39,789 nucleotides of DNA from Cyanobacteria bacterium REEB446. GTDB lineage: Bacteria; Cyanobacteriota; Vampirovibrionia; LMEP-6097. A model generated the notes under the pieces. It searched no databases and had not been told where the DNA came from. It was given only the letters and a program-made list of their open reading frames with translations. Position numbers and translations under genes: made by a program. Shown here one piece after another: positions 16,429 through 25,167 of the stretch. Location of the stretch: the NCBI GenBank assembly GCA_018970325.1, contig JAGWWP010000018.1:1-39789 (forward strand), given 5' to 3'. The number at the start of each line of letters is the position of its first letter. Position 1 is the stretch's first letter.

Positions 16429-17905
16429 AAAAGATCCTTTAAAAGCTTCTGCTGAAGAAAGGATTAATAACTTTAATGAAATTTACAGCAATTTCAACAC
16501 AGAAACCAGTATAGATCAAGCTTCTCGTTGTATTGACTGTGGAGTCCCCTACTGTAAATGGAGCTGCCCAGTCGTAAATCATATTCCAGAATGGCTAAAG
16601 CTCATAGCTAAAGGGGAAATAATTAAAGCGGCTGAGCTTTCTAATGAAACAAATAGCCTTCCAGAAATCTGTGGCAGAGTCTGCCCGCAGGACAGACTCT
16701 GTGAAGGAGCCTGCACACTTAATTCTGGCTACGGCGCTGTCAGTATAGGAAATATAGAGAAATATATTTCAGACACTGCTTTCGCTCAAGGCTGGCAGCC
16801 CAAAAAAACTTCTATTTGGCATAAAGATAAATTAGTATCTATCATCGGTGCAGGGCCTGCTGGCTTAGCTGCCGCTGATTTCCTTACTAGAAGTGGTATT
16901 CCTGTAAAAGTTTATGATAAATACCCTGAAATAGGAGGTCTACTTACTTATGGTATACCTAATTTCAAACTTGAAAAAGATATAGTTTTACGCCGAAGGA
17001 AAATCCTAGAGAATCAAGGAGTAGAATTTATTTTAAATACTGAGATAGGTAATACCATTGATTTTAAAGAAATAGAAGCTAATAGCTCAGCTGTTTTCCT
17101 CGCTCTTGGCACTTATAAAGCCCTAACGGGCTCACTTGACATAAAGAAAAACACTGCTGTTTATATGGCACTTGAATATTTAATTGATCGCATAAATTTG
17201 CAGCAATCCCTTAACATGACTGCTGACAAACGTACAAGTTCAAGGCTGAGGAGGACGAATGACCGCAGTGTACTGCAGGTACATGAGGATCATGAGGACG
17301 ACGAAAACGCAGAAATTGAAGTTTGGCAGCAGTCATGTATACCTAGTTTGAAGAATAAAGATGTCGTGATATTAGGTGGTGGCGATACTGCTATGGACTG
17401 TTGCAGGACTGCGATTCGCGAAGGAGCTAAATCAGTTAAATGCCTTTACCGAAGAGATTTTCAGAATACACCAGGCTCTAGACGTGAAATAGAAAACGCC
17501 ATAGAGGAAGGTGTTGAATTTATTTGGAATACTCAAGTATTAGATATTAATGAAAATAATCAGGGTCTTTCATTAAAAACAGTCGAAACTGAACTAAAAA
17601 AAGAATTTAACTCTAAACGTCTAATACCCGTGCTAAAAACTGGTTCAGAAAAGACTTTAAACGCTGATACCGTAATCATCGCCTATGGCTTTAATCCTAG
17701 TCCAGCACAGTGGCTTAAAGAAAATTCGATAGACACAGATGACTCTGGCAGAGTTCTAGTATCTAAAAACGCGGAAAATATTATGCAGACTAGCAACCCA
17801 AAAGTATTTGCTGGAGGGGATATGGTGAGAGGTTCGGATCTTGTGGTTACTGCTATATTTGAAGGCAGAACTGCCGCAGAATCGATAAAACGTTATATTA
17901 TGTAA
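16397..17905 (+). CDS. gltD: glutamate synthase small subunit (GOGAT beta)
   Basis: NAD(P)H-oxidising FAD/Fe-S subunit that feeds electrons to GltB. From ATG 16397 (GAGGAG about 10 nt upstream; the frame also allows TTG 16394) the protein has 502 residues. N-terminal cysteines CIDCGVPYCKWSC and CGRVCPQDRLCEGAC hold the [4Fe-4S] clusters. The FAD motif is GAGPAGLAAADFL, the NAD(P) motif GGGDTAMDC, and the C-terminal FAD motif FAGGDMVRGSDLVVTAI. It overlaps gltB by 32 bp. Residues about 273-314 are an extra segment encoded by a complete palindromic repeat, placed just before VVILGGGDT in a loop that is short in other GltD proteins. All motifs around it are intact, so the enzyme is probably active. 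Confidence 0.97.
   Translation: MDNYHFLNSTRKDPLKASAEERINNFNEIYSNFNTETSIDQASRCIDCGVPYCKWSCPVVNHIPEWLKLIAKGEIIKAAELSNETNSLPEICGRVCPQDRLCEGACTLNSGYGAVSIGNIEKYISDTAFAQGWQPKKTSIWHKDKLVSIIGAGPAGLAAADFLTRSGIPVKVYDKYPEIGGLLTYGIPNFKLEKDIVLRRRKILENQGVEFILNTEIGNTIDFKEIEANSSAVFLALGTYKALTGSLDIKKNTAVYMALEYLIDRINLQQSLNMTADKRTSSRLRRTNDRSVLQVHEDHEDDENAEIEVWQQSCIPSLKNKDVVILGGGDTAMDCCRTAIREGAKSVKCLYRRDFQNTPGSRREIENAIEEGVEFIWNTQVLDINENNQGLSLKTVETELKKEFNSKRLIPVLKTGSEKTLNADTVIIAYGFNPSPAQWLKENSIDTDDSGRVLVSKNAENIMQTSNPKVFAGGDMVRGSDLVVTAIFEGRTAAESIKRYIM
17214..17338 (+). repeat. complete palindromic repeat (125 bp) inserted in gltD
   Basis: Arms ACATGACTGCTG (17214-17225) and CAGCAGTCATGT (17327-17338) are perfectly complementary over 12 bp. 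After one mismatch they extend by CAAAC/GTTTG. The 94-bp core (17228-17321) is identical to the copy at 7356-7449. The centre holds GTAC-TGCAG-GTAC and a tandem ATGAGGATC/ATGAGGACG. The repeat is open in the gltD frame through its whole length and adds about 42 residues (containing HEDHEDDENAEIEVWQQS). Confidence 0.95.
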
Positions 17906-17991
17906 TAAATAGGAGAAATACTTTAAAGTCTTAACTATTTATTTATATATAATTGGAAAATGTGTTATAGATTAAAAGTATAGGTTTCACT

Positions 17992-19110
17992 TTGAGTAAT
18001 ACTAAACTTAATTACACTAATATCATATTCCTAAATGGAATACCCTTAATTTCGATAGCAGGTTTGATTTACTGGTTGAAATCTGGCAGTTACAACCTAA
18101 ACACCATAATACTCACAGCTGTAATGTTTACTTTCGTTCAGTTAAGTATTACAGCTGGTTACCACAGACTCTTTTCACATAAAGCTTACGAGGCTCATTC
18201 ATTAATTAAAATATTTTTTCTTCTATTTGGAGCAGCTGGACTTCAAGGAACAGCCTTAAAATGGTCTCAAGACCACCGTAGGCATCACAGATTTATTGAT
18301 GATATAGATAAAGATCCTTACAGTATTAATAAAGGCTTCTGGTGGGCACATATTGGTTGGTTATTTTATGAAGGTAAAAGAACTTATAATCCAGAGGAAG
18401 TAGCGGATCTTTATAAAGATAAATTAGTACTTTTTCAATTCAAATATTACTTAAGGATAGGTTTTACTGTCGGTTTTATTCTTCCTATGCTAGTAGCTTG
18501 TATATGGCATGATCCAATAGGTGGTCTTTTATTAGGGGGAGCTTTAAGATTAACCCTTAATTATCATTCTACTTTCTTCATAAATTCACTAGCTCACACA
18601 CTTGGTAAACAGAATTTTTCAGATTCTCATAGCTCTAGAGATAATTTAATTACAGCTATTTTAACCTTCGGTGAAGGTTACCATAATTTCCATCACGAAT
18701 TTCCGTCTGACTACAGAAATGGTATTCATTTTTATGACTTCGATCCGACTAAATGGTTAATTTATGGTTTATCTAAAATAGGCTTAACTACAGACCTTAA
18801 AGAGTCTGACAGAGACTTAATCATAAAAAAACAAGCTATAATGATGACGAAAAATTTCAGAAACATCTTTAAAACAGCTAACTCTGCTCGTGAGCATTTT
18901 ATGATCAGAATAGTAACTAAACTCTCTGGTAATGTTGAGAATCAGTTTTCTAAACTAAATAAACTAAAAAAAGAAAAAGTAGTTAGCTTATCTTCTAATG
19001 AACAGAGCATTATCTCTAAAGAAATTAAGAAAGCTCAAAGAGAATTTAAGTTAACTTATAAATTGTTAGGGAAAATTATCGGTAGGTTTGAACAACAGTT
19101 TGCTAGATGA
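17992..19110 (+). CDS. membrane fatty-acyl desaturase (delta-9 type)
   Basis: An integral-membrane di-iron desaturase that introduces a double bond in fatty-acyl chains (acyl-CoA, or acyl-lipid as in cyanobacterial DesC). The 372-residue protein has the three histidine boxes: HRLFSH (58-63), HRRHH (95-99) and HNFHH (231-235). Hydrophobic helices lie around residues 10-50, 70-85 and 155-185. A long basic helical C-terminal tail (about 285-372) is longer than in many bacterial members. The start appears to be TTG 17992 (AGG at 7-8 nt upstream); the next in-frame ATG would remove the first helix. The stop overlaps the rimB-like start by 4 bp (ATGA), so three genes form one operon. Confidence 0.9.
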   Translation: MSNTKLNYTNIIFLNGIPLISIAGLIYWLKSGSYNLNTIILTAVMFTFVQLSITAGYHRLFSHKAYEAHSLIKIFFLLFGAAGLQGTALKWSQDHRRHHRFIDDIDKDPYSINKGFWWAHIGWLFYEGKRTYNPEEVADLYKDKLVLFQFKYYLRIGFTVGFILPMLVACIWHDPIGGLLLGGALRLTLNYHSTFFINSLAHTLGKQNFSDSHSSRDNLITAILTFGEGYHNFHHEFPSDYRNGIHFYDFDPTKWLIYGLSKIGLTTDLKESDRDLIIKKQAIMMTKNFRNIFKTANSAREHFMIRIVTKLSGNVENQFSKLNKLKKEKVVSLSSNEQSIISKEIKKAQREFKLTYKLLGKIIGRFEQQFAR

Positions 19111-19592
19111 GCAAAAAAGAGAAAATCATTATCGGTAGAAGCGAGCACGTCTCATTCCCTGAATTTGGTTTTAAGCATGTCAAAGCGAAGATAGATACTG
19201 GAGCCTTCACCTCATCTATTCACTGTCATAAAATAAAGGTAATTAAATCTAAAAACACTGATAAACTTAGTCTTAAGTTTGAGTTACTAGATCCTAGTCA
19301 CCCTCTGTATGAGAAAAAAGTTCTTAAAGTAAAAGACTTTAAACAAAAAATTATTAAGAGCTCAAATGGCAGCTCTAGAATAAGTTACGTCATTAAGACG
19401 AAGGTTGAGCTTTTTGGTAAAAGCTTTGACACGGAATTTTCACTTACTGATCGCAGTGAGATGAAACATCCTGTCTTGCTTGGTAGAAAATTTTTAAATA
19501 AAGGGTTTTTAGTAGATGTAAATTTATACGATCTTTCCTTAAAATCTGAGCATTCTAATTATAAAATAGTTAAAGTAAAGAAGAGTAAATGA
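19107..19592 (+). CDS. rimB: RimB-like retropepsin-type (putative ATP-dependent zinc) protease
   Basis: The 161-residue protein matches the RimK-associated protease family (Pfam Zn_protease, also described as retropepsin-like). The key motif is [15 protein letters not shown] (about residues 25-39), with the DTGA of an aspartic-type active site, and a late [10 protein letters not shown] segment typical of the fold. In Pseudomonas, RimB acts with RimK in controlling ribosomal protein S6 glutamylation. ATGA overlaps join it to the desaturase upstream and rimK downstream, which supports this role. The name zinc protease in databases is historical; catalytic class is inferred from the motif. Confidence 0.82.
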   Translation: MSKKEKIIIGRSEHVSFPEFGFKHVKAKIDTGAFTSSIHCHKIKVIKSKNTDKLSLKFELLDPSHPLYEKKVLKVKDFKQKIIKSSNGSSRISYVIKTKVELFGKSFDTEFSLTDRSEMKHPVLLGRKFLNKGFLVDVNLYDLSLKSEHSNYKIVKVKKSK

Positions 19593-20512
19593 AAATAGCT
19601 ATTCTATCTCGCAAAAGAAGCCTTTACTCTACTCAGAGTTTAAAAGCTGCTGCTGAAAGGCTAGGCCATCAAGTAGTAGTCATTGATCATACTAAGTGCT
19701 GCTTAATGATGGAAAGTGAAAAGCCACAGATTTATTATCCTGGTAATCTTCTAAGAGATGTAGATGCGATTATCCCGAGAATCGGTGCTTCTGTAACCAT
19801 GTTTGGAACTGCCGTGGTAAGACAGTTTGAAATGCAGGGGGTACTCAGCACTGCTTCAGCACAGGCTATAGAATTATCTCGTGATAAATTAAAATCCCAA
19901 CAATTCTTTTCTATGATGAATTTAGGCATTCCTAAAACCGTCTTCGCGAAGTTCCCTAAAAAGCAAGAAATACCTGAACTTATAGCTAGAGTTGGGGGTA
20001 CACCGCTCGTCATAAAATTACTAGAAGGCACTCAGGGACTAGGAGTAGTTTTAGCAGAGACTAAAGCTGCAGCGAAATCAGTTATAGAAGCATTCTCTTC
20101 TTTAAAGACAAATATATTAATTCAAGAGTTTATCAAAGAAGCTGCTGGTGCTGATATTAGAGCTATAGTCGTCAATGGTAAAGTAGTAGCTGCAATGAAG
20201 AGACAGGGAGCTGAGGGTGAATTTAGATCTAACTTACATCAAGGTGGCAGCTCGACAGCCATAGAGTTAAATGCCGAAGAAGAAATTACCGCAATTAAAG
20301 CAGCTAAAGCACTAGGACTCGGAGTAGCTGGCGTAGATATGCTTCAGTCCAGTCGAGGACCATTAATTATGGAAGTCAATTCCTCCCCTGGTCTTGAAGG
20401 AATTGAAGAATCTACTGGTGTAGATGTCGCAGAAGAAATAATTAAATATCTAGAAATCACATACTTAAAAGCGAGTCAGGTAAGTTTAGCTGATGCATCT
20501 TTAGTTAATTAA
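19589..20512 (+). CDS. rimK: RimK, ATP-grasp glutamate ligase
   Basis: Adds glutamate residues to the C-terminus of ribosomal protein S6 (and makes poly-glutamate in vitro). The 307-residue protein has the usual RimK length. [19 protein letters not shown] is the typical N-terminus. ATP-grasp features are [39 protein letters not shown], and the metal-binding [14 protein letters not shown]. The start ATG overlaps the rimB stop by 4 bp. Downstream, a shortened palindromic repeat fills the spacer to the convergent ATPase gene. Confidence 0.95.
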   Translation: MKIAILSRKRSLYSTQSLKAAAERLGHQVVVIDHTKCCLMMESEKPQIYYPGNLLRDVDAIIPRIGASVTMFGTAVVRQFEMQGVLSTASAQAIELSRDKLKSQQFFSMMNLGIPKTVFAKFPKKQEIPELIARVGGTPLVIKLLEGTQGLGVVLAETKAAAKSVIEAFSSLKTNILIQEFIKEAAGADIRAIVVNGKVVAAMKRQGAEGEFRSNLHQGGSSTAIELNAEEEITAIKAAKALGLGVAGVDMLQSSRGPLIMEVNSSPGLEGIEESTGVDVAEEIIKYLEITYLKASQVSLADASLVN

Positions 20513-20513
20513 A

Positions 20514-20560
20514 GAGACGACCGCGGCACAACTGCATTTTCTGCGTTTTGTGCAGCAGCC
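20514..20560 (-). repeat. shortened palindromic repeat filling the rimK/ATPase spacer
   Basis: On the minus strand AAAACGCAGAAAAT-C-AGTTGTGC matches the right end of the copy before apt. GCACAA/TTGTGC arms can pair around it. It covers nearly all of the spacer between the two convergent stop codons (20512 and 20564). Confidence 0.78.
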
Positions 20561-20563
20561 TAT

Positions 20564-22723
20564 TTATTTTATAGCTGCTTGGATGAGCTTAGTCATAGCA
20601 CCATTAATCAAGGCTTCTGTTCCGCCTGCTGACCCATTTCCAGACTCTCCGCCTTTTAGCAAAGATTTAAAAGTATTAACTATATTATTCATAGTCTTAT
20701 CTACTGGAGTCTCTAAGATTGAGTTTAATTTAGGCGTAAAATACGCAGAAAATTTACTAGGATTAATATCTAAAGTAAATTTAGCAGGGGCGAACTTTAT
20801 ATTAGCTTTAGGGGCAGATAGATTTTTTTGATCCACTAAAGCTTCTGTAAACTCAATTCTGAGCTTATCTTCCGCTAAAGACTTGTGCAAGTCTGCCTTT
20901 TCATGAATAATTTTATGGTGAAATATTTTATCTCCTACTAAAACTGCTGATTTAGCAGAGTAAACATCCCTCGCTATGCCATTTTCCTTATTATAAAAAG
21001 TACTTATAAGAGAGAAAATATTATCACTTTTATTATCTCGAACAGAATCAATAAAAGCTTTATCCTTAGACATTAAATCAGCATAAGCTTCCACTATCGA
21101 ATAAGCCTGGCCTAGATTAGGATCATGCTTACCATTCATAATTTCATGCTTAGTCGTTAAAAGTTCTTTTAGTAAATCTGGAGTGATCTTCACCTTAGTA
21201 ACAGCTATTTTATCCATATCACTCATAGCAGACCAGCTTTGGTCAGATATTCCTAGACCTTTTTTCTGTACACGCTCATTTAAAGCTCTATCTAGAAGAC
21301 GTGGTTTAATATCTAGAGCGATAGCATTTAGTTCACGCCCTGTATAGATACTCTCTAGGGGCTTTAAAATATTTTCATGAATAGCATCGGCTAGTAATGT
21401 CTTATCTAAATCAAAGATTTTTGTAGACTTTATTTTAAAAGCCTGCCAATCAATCGCATCATAGTGATCATGTAATATCTTGCCTGCAAAGATTTTCGCC
21501 TGTACTTTTGTCGAAGGCTCATCTACAGAAACATGATTCGAATTTAACCTACTTTCAAATGGCTTCCAGACAGCTTCATCACCAACTATGTCCTTTAATT
21601 GTGTAACCATCTGCTTCAGAGAAGTGTTACTCGTAAGTAAAATATTCTGATTCTCAAAAATCTCATTTAAGCGCAAAACTGCATTCTTTAATCTATTTCT
21701 ATCAGCTCCCTGAAGATCTTTTAAAACAAATACCTTATCAAATTCATCTACCACAAAGAAAAGTTTCTGCTTATTTTCAGGATACTCTTTATTATGCTTG
21801 GCCACTTCTCTAGATTTTTTTTCTATTTGACTAATTAAAACTTCAAAAATAGTTAAACCTTGATTATCCTTAGCAGAAGAAAATAATTTCTGTTCCCCGC
21901 CAGCGAGAGCATTTATGGATTCGATCGCGCTATCTTTAAGTCTCTGCGTTTCTTGTAAAAATTTATTAAAATTAGCTAAATTCAGCCCCACGATAACAGG
22001 CTCAAAGCCTTTTCCTCTCATCATCTCAGCCCACTTACCAAGTATTAATTTCACCCCCGCAGTCTTGCCCGTACCAGGTGCCCCACAGAATAAGCCTCCA
22101 GCCTTATTTCCCTGACTATCTTCATTTAATGAATCCTTGAGATGCCTTGAGTGAATCTCGGGGTTTACATGATCTTCATAATCTAAAGTTCTAGCTAATC
22201 TACTGGCTGAGTTAATTAAATTATTAATTTCTTCAGGTTTATAATCAGTAAAAATATCAAAGCCCTTATACTGAGCCTGTTGTAAATTATATACACCCAT
22301 TAAATCCTTACCTAAAGCACCTTCAGCTCTTTTGCCTGTGGCTCTGCCGAATAAAGCTATAGGACTACCTAAAAAAGTCATAGCTAAAGCTAAATTTTTA
22401 AAAGCTCCATCGACGAAACCACCTTTAGATGATTTAGAGAGTTTGGATTGAAAGTTTAAAAGAGCGACACCGAATAAGGAAACTACATCTCCGACTGAAA
22501 AAAATTCCTTTATTTTCTCATTAAGGGATTCATTTGGAGGAACCTTATCAGAATAATCATGAGTTTCTTTATGTAATCTAGCTTCAAGTTTTTTTTTATA
22601 AGAAGGATCTAAGGGCTGAGAAAGAACTTTAACTAGACGATCGAAAACCTCCGCCCCCGCATCCGTAGAAACTACATTGCGAGCACGAGACAGAACGTCC
22701 ATGATATTGAGACCAGAGCTCAT
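20564..22723 (-). CDS. AAA-type ATPase of unknown role
   Basis: The 719-residue protein has a central AAA module: Walker A GAPGTGKT (about residues 213-220), Walker B LFFVVDEFDK (about 317-326) and a sensor-like NILLTSNTS. The N-terminal 150 residues include a hydrophobic/amphipathic helical stretch (VVSLFGVALLNF..., LALAMTFLGSPIALFG) that might touch membrane. The C-terminal 300 residues are helical and unrecognised, ending in a Gly/Ser linker (GGESGNGSAGG) and a short helix. Start ATG 22723 has a TATAAT box 10 nt upstream on its strand. A small acidic protein gene lies upstream in the same direction, 92 bp away, and may be its partner. Function is not assigned. Confidence 0.8.
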   Translation of the reverse strand: MSSGLNIMDVLSRARNVVSTDAGAEVFDRLVKVLSQPLDPSYKKKLEARLHKETHDYSDKVPPNESLNEKIKEFFSVGDVVSLFGVALLNFQSKLSKSSKGGFVDGAFKNLALAMTFLGSPIALFGRATGKRAEGALGKDLMGVYNLQQAQYKGFDIFTDYKPEEINNLINSASRLARTLDYEDHVNPEIHSRHLKDSLNEDSQGNKAGGLFCGAPGTGKTAGVKLILGKWAEMMRGKGFEPVIVGLNLANFNKFLQETQRLKDSAIESINALAGGEQKLFSSAKDNQGLTIFEVLISQIEKKSREVAKHNKEYPENKQKLFFVVDEFDKVFVLKDLQGADRNRLKNAVLRLNEIFENQNILLTSNTSLKQMVTQLKDIVGDEAVWKPFESRLNSNHVSVDEPSTKVQAKIFAGKILHDHYDAIDWQAFKIKSTKIFDLDKTLLADAIHENILKPLESIYTGRELNAIALDIKPRLLDRALNERVQKKGLGISDQSWSAMSDMDKIAVTKVKITPDLLKELLTTKHEIMNGKHDPNLGQAYSIVEAYADLMSKDKAFIDSVRDNKSDNIFSLISTFYNKENGIARDVYSAKSAVLVGDKIFHHKIIHEKADLHKSLAEDKLRIEFTEALVDQKNLSAPKANIKFAPAKFTLDINPSKFSAYFTPKLNSILETPVDKTMNNIVNTFKSLLKGGESGNGSAGGTEALINGAMTKLIQAAIK

Positions 22724-22771
22724 TAGTATTTACATTATATCATTTCTTAAGATTTATTTCAAATAGCTCAA

Positions 22772-22815
22772 AGAGGCGGGCGAAAACGCAGAAATTGGAG
22801 TTCCGCTATACGCTC
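22772..22815 (+). repeat. shortened palindromic repeat upstream of the ATPase gene
   Basis: GGGCGAAAACGCAGAAATTG then GAGTTCCGCTATACGC matches the right end of the element. Its tail GAGTTCCGCTA(T/C)ACGC is shared with the copy at 31691-31732, defining a second arm type. It abuts the stop codon of the small acidic protein gene. Confidence 0.82.
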
Positions 22816-23265
22816 TTACTTTGGATTAAAAATTAATTTGAGTTGATCTTTAATTTCTTCTGGCATGTCTTCGATTTTTCTGCCAGAGTTAATCGTTTCG
22901 GTTAAAGATGCCTGTAAATCAGAAACTCCGTCATTATGAGGATACATCTCTCCTAAACTAGCAATAGTCGCATTATTGATAATCAGTTTTTGAGCTATAT
23001 TAGCTTCCAAGCCAGTAAAGGCTGCCATGGTTTGATCTTGAACTTCAGTATCATTAGATCCTAACTCATTAGTATTTCGATCTTGAGAACCAGAACCTTC
23101 CCGAGAATTATCCTCAGAACTAATAGACCTAATAAAGTCTAATTTGGATTGAAATAAACCTTGCTGTGAATCAGAGAGAACTTCTCCTTCATCCTTATCT
23201 GCTTGCTTCAAAGGAGATTTTTCCGAAATATACTTAGCTTTCACACCGCTTAATTCTACTGACAT
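22816..23265 (-). CDS. unrecognised small acidic protein
   Basis: I do not recognise this gene. The 149-residue product has no Cys, Trp or signal peptide. A disordered, Asp/Glu/Ser-rich N-terminal half is followed by a short folded-looking part (about 80-149; ANIAQKLIINNATIASLGEM, DMPEEIKDQLKLIFNPK). The ATG at 23265 is preceded by a GAGAGG-type ribosome site. It is upstream of, and in line with, the AAA ATPase gene. In composition it resembles the unknown protein heading the flagellar operon (3591-4622), but no sequence relation can be shown by eye. Confidence 0.65.
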   Translation of the reverse strand: MSVELSGVKAKYISEKSPLKQADKDEGEVLSDSQQGLFQSKLDFIRSISSEDNSREGSGSQDRNTNELGSNDTEVQDQTMAAFTGLEANIAQKLIINNATIASLGEMYPHNDGVSDLQASLTETINSGRKIEDMPEEIKDQLKLIFNPK

Positions 23266-23437
23266 ATCAACGCCCTCTCTTTACTTCTCAGATTCTTACC
23301 ATCTCATGATTAACTTTTAGTTAAGCAAGCCACTGAAAAATGCTTGAAGTAGTATTTTTCGACCCCAACCGAGGCATAAAGACAGATATTATTAAAATAG
23401 TAAGCAAAAAAGGTAAATAACTGCTAAGATCAGTGTC

Positions 23438-24973
23438 TTGACAAATTTTAAAGAACTTAATTTAAGCAACGAGATCCTTCAAGCATTAGACGAAATGGAG
23501 TTTTCCCTAGCATCGCCAATTCAAAGTAAGGCTATACCGATACTGCAAACTGGCAAAGACATCATAGGTCAAGCTGAGACTGGCACTGGTAAGACGGCAG
23601 CCTTTGCAATTCCATCAATACAGCTGATAGATCCAAGCAGTTTATCTACTCAAATTTTAGTACTCTGCCCAACTAGAGAATTAGTTATTCAAGTAGCTGG
23701 TGAATTTACCAAATTAACTAAATTTATACCGGAAATTAAAATCCTACCTATATATGGTGGTCAGAATATTAGTATTCAGTTAAAAGCTCTCAAAGGTCAA
23801 GCTCATGTAGTCATAGGCACGGCTGGACGTATATTAGATCATTTACGCAGAAATACTCTTAAACTCGATAAAGTAAAAATGGTTATTTTAGATGAAGCTG
23901 ATCAAATGCTAGATATGGGCTTTAGAGAAGATATAGAAATTATATTAGAAGCAACTCCAAGAGATAGACAGACAGTAATGTTTACAGCGACACTTGCTAA
24001 AGATTTAATGAGACTTATGGAGCAGCATCAGAAAAACCCTGAGCACATCAGCACTATGAGTTCTAATCAGCAGAGCAGACAGATTAAACAGTTTTATTAC
24101 AATATTAAAGGTTCTCAAAAACACGAAGCTCTTAAACGTCTTTTACAGTTTCATCAAATCAAATCAGCTTTAATATTCTGTAATACTAAAGTTAAAGTAG
24201 ATGAACTTGCTAAAGATCTTGTACAGGAAAACTTCTCTACAGCAGCGATTCATGGCGATATGGATCAGCGTAAAAGAGATAAAGTCATGGAAGATTTTAG
24301 AGATGGTAGCGTCGAAATTCTAGTCGCGACAGATGTCGCAGCAAGAGGCATTGATGTAGATAATCTCTCTGCCGTAATTAACTATGATTTACCTAGATTT
24401 GATCAAGATTATGTTCACCGTATTGGTAGAACAGGGAGAGCTGGTAAAGAAGGTTTCGCTCTAACTTTTATAGTCGGTAAAGAATTAGATCATATTCAAC
24501 GTATAGCTAGAAAAAATAATTTAGATATACAAGCTGGCACAGTCCCTAGTGCTAAAGATTTAGAAGTTAAACAAATAGAAACGATCAGAGATTCTGTTCA
24601 TAAAATAAATTTCGACGAAAAATCTCTTGTTAAATATAAGCAATTACTCAGTCAATTAGATCTAGAGGGTAAAGACCCAGAACTAGTTCCATTGATACTC
24701 TTAAAGTTAGTATTAGACGATAAAATTAAAAATGTCGAAGATAGAGTCGAGTTTAAACCAGAAGAACCTTCTAGCAGAGAGAAGGGTAGAAGTAGATCAA
24801 AACCATTCCGTAGAGATGGTGGATTTAGCAGAGGCGACAGTTTTTCAGGAAATAGCGATAGACGCCACTCAGACAGAGGAGATAGGCGTGAAAAAAGCTT
24901 CGGCGGAAATTTTGGTAAAGCGACTAGACCTAGTGGTAAGCACTTTACACCGAGAAAAGCTCATAGTAAATAA
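23438..24973 (+). CDS. DEAD-box RNA helicase with RGG-like basic tail
   Basis: An ATP-dependent RNA helicase for ribosome assembly or mRNA turnover (cyanobacterial CrhR/DeaD/RhlE type). The 511-residue protein has the Q motif (ASPIQSKAIP), Walker A AETGTGKT, PTRELVIQ, DEAD in VILDEADQMLDMGF, TATL (motif III), ALIFCNTK, VATDVAARGIDV and HRIGRTGRAGKEG. The last 70 residues are a disordered basic Arg/Ser/Gly-rich tail that should bind RNA. The start is probably TTG 23438: an extended -10 (TGCTAAGAT) ends 7 nt before it and there is no Shine-Dalgarno, as in other leaderless-looking genes here. The exact sub-family is not decided, so no symbol is given. Confidence 0.95.
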   Translation: MTNFKELNLSNEILQALDEMEFSLASPIQSKAIPILQTGKDIIGQAETGTGKTAAFAIPSIQLIDPSSLSTQILVLCPTRELVIQVAGEFTKLTKFIPEIKILPIYGGQNISIQLKALKGQAHVVIGTAGRILDHLRRNTLKLDKVKMVILDEADQMLDMGFREDIEIILEATPRDRQTVMFTATLAKDLMRLMEQHQKNPEHISTMSSNQQSRQIKQFYYNIKGSQKHEALKRLLQFHQIKSALIFCNTKVKVDELAKDLVQENFSTAAIHGDMDQRKRDKVMEDFRDGSVEILVATDVAARGIDVDNLSAVINYDLPRFDQDYVHRIGRTGRAGKEGFALTFIVGKELDHIQRIARKNNLDIQAGTVPSAKDLEVKQIETIRDSVHKINFDEKSLVKYKQLLSQLDLEGKDPELVPLILLKLVLDDKIKNVEDRVEFKPEEPSSREKGRSRSKPFRRDGGFSRGDSFSGNSDRRHSDRGDRREKSFGGNFGKATRPSGKHFTPRKAHSK

Positions 24974-24994
24974 AACTACCATTACTTTTCCTCA

Positions 24995-25027
24995 GCATTA
25001 AAACTGCGAGTTATGCAGTAGTCTCTC
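24995..25027 (+). repeat. possible decayed palindromic-repeat copy after the helicase gene
   Basis: GAGTTATGCAGTAGTCTC (25008-25025) matches 15 of 18 bases of GAGTTGTGCAGCGGTCTC at the right end of the copy before apt. The rest has decayed. Confidence 0.4.
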
Positions 25028-25042
25028 AAAATTAATAAAATC

Positions 25043-25070
25043 TTGTACAGCGGTTTATGTCAATTTATAC
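25043..25070 (+). promoter_or_regulatory. candidate promoter for the 178-residue unknown gene
   Basis: TTGTAC (25043-25048) and TTATAC (25065-25070) are 16 nt apart. A weak hairpin CATTGG...CCAATG follows in the leader. Moderate match only. Confidence 0.35.
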
Positions 25071-25167
25071 TTAGCCTTGGCTATTTATACAATATAAATC
25101 ATTGGTTTAATATCCAATGAACGACTTGAAGACTAGATGATTTAAAATTTTAATAAAGGATAATTTA

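Noticed and set aside
17763-17800. KNAENIMQTS in gltD as another palindromic-repeat copy
   Set aside because: The spacing to FAGGD equals that of ordinary GltD proteins to within a residue, so there is no insertion; the similarity to AEN..QRS is chance.
20550-20831. 93-residue plus-strand frame at the end of the ATPase gene
   Set aside because: Antisense to the ATPase C-terminus, and its start lies in the palindromic repeat.
24732-25001. 89-residue frame overlapping the helicase tail
   Set aside because: Out-of-frame reading of the basic Arg/Ser/Gly-rich helicase tail.
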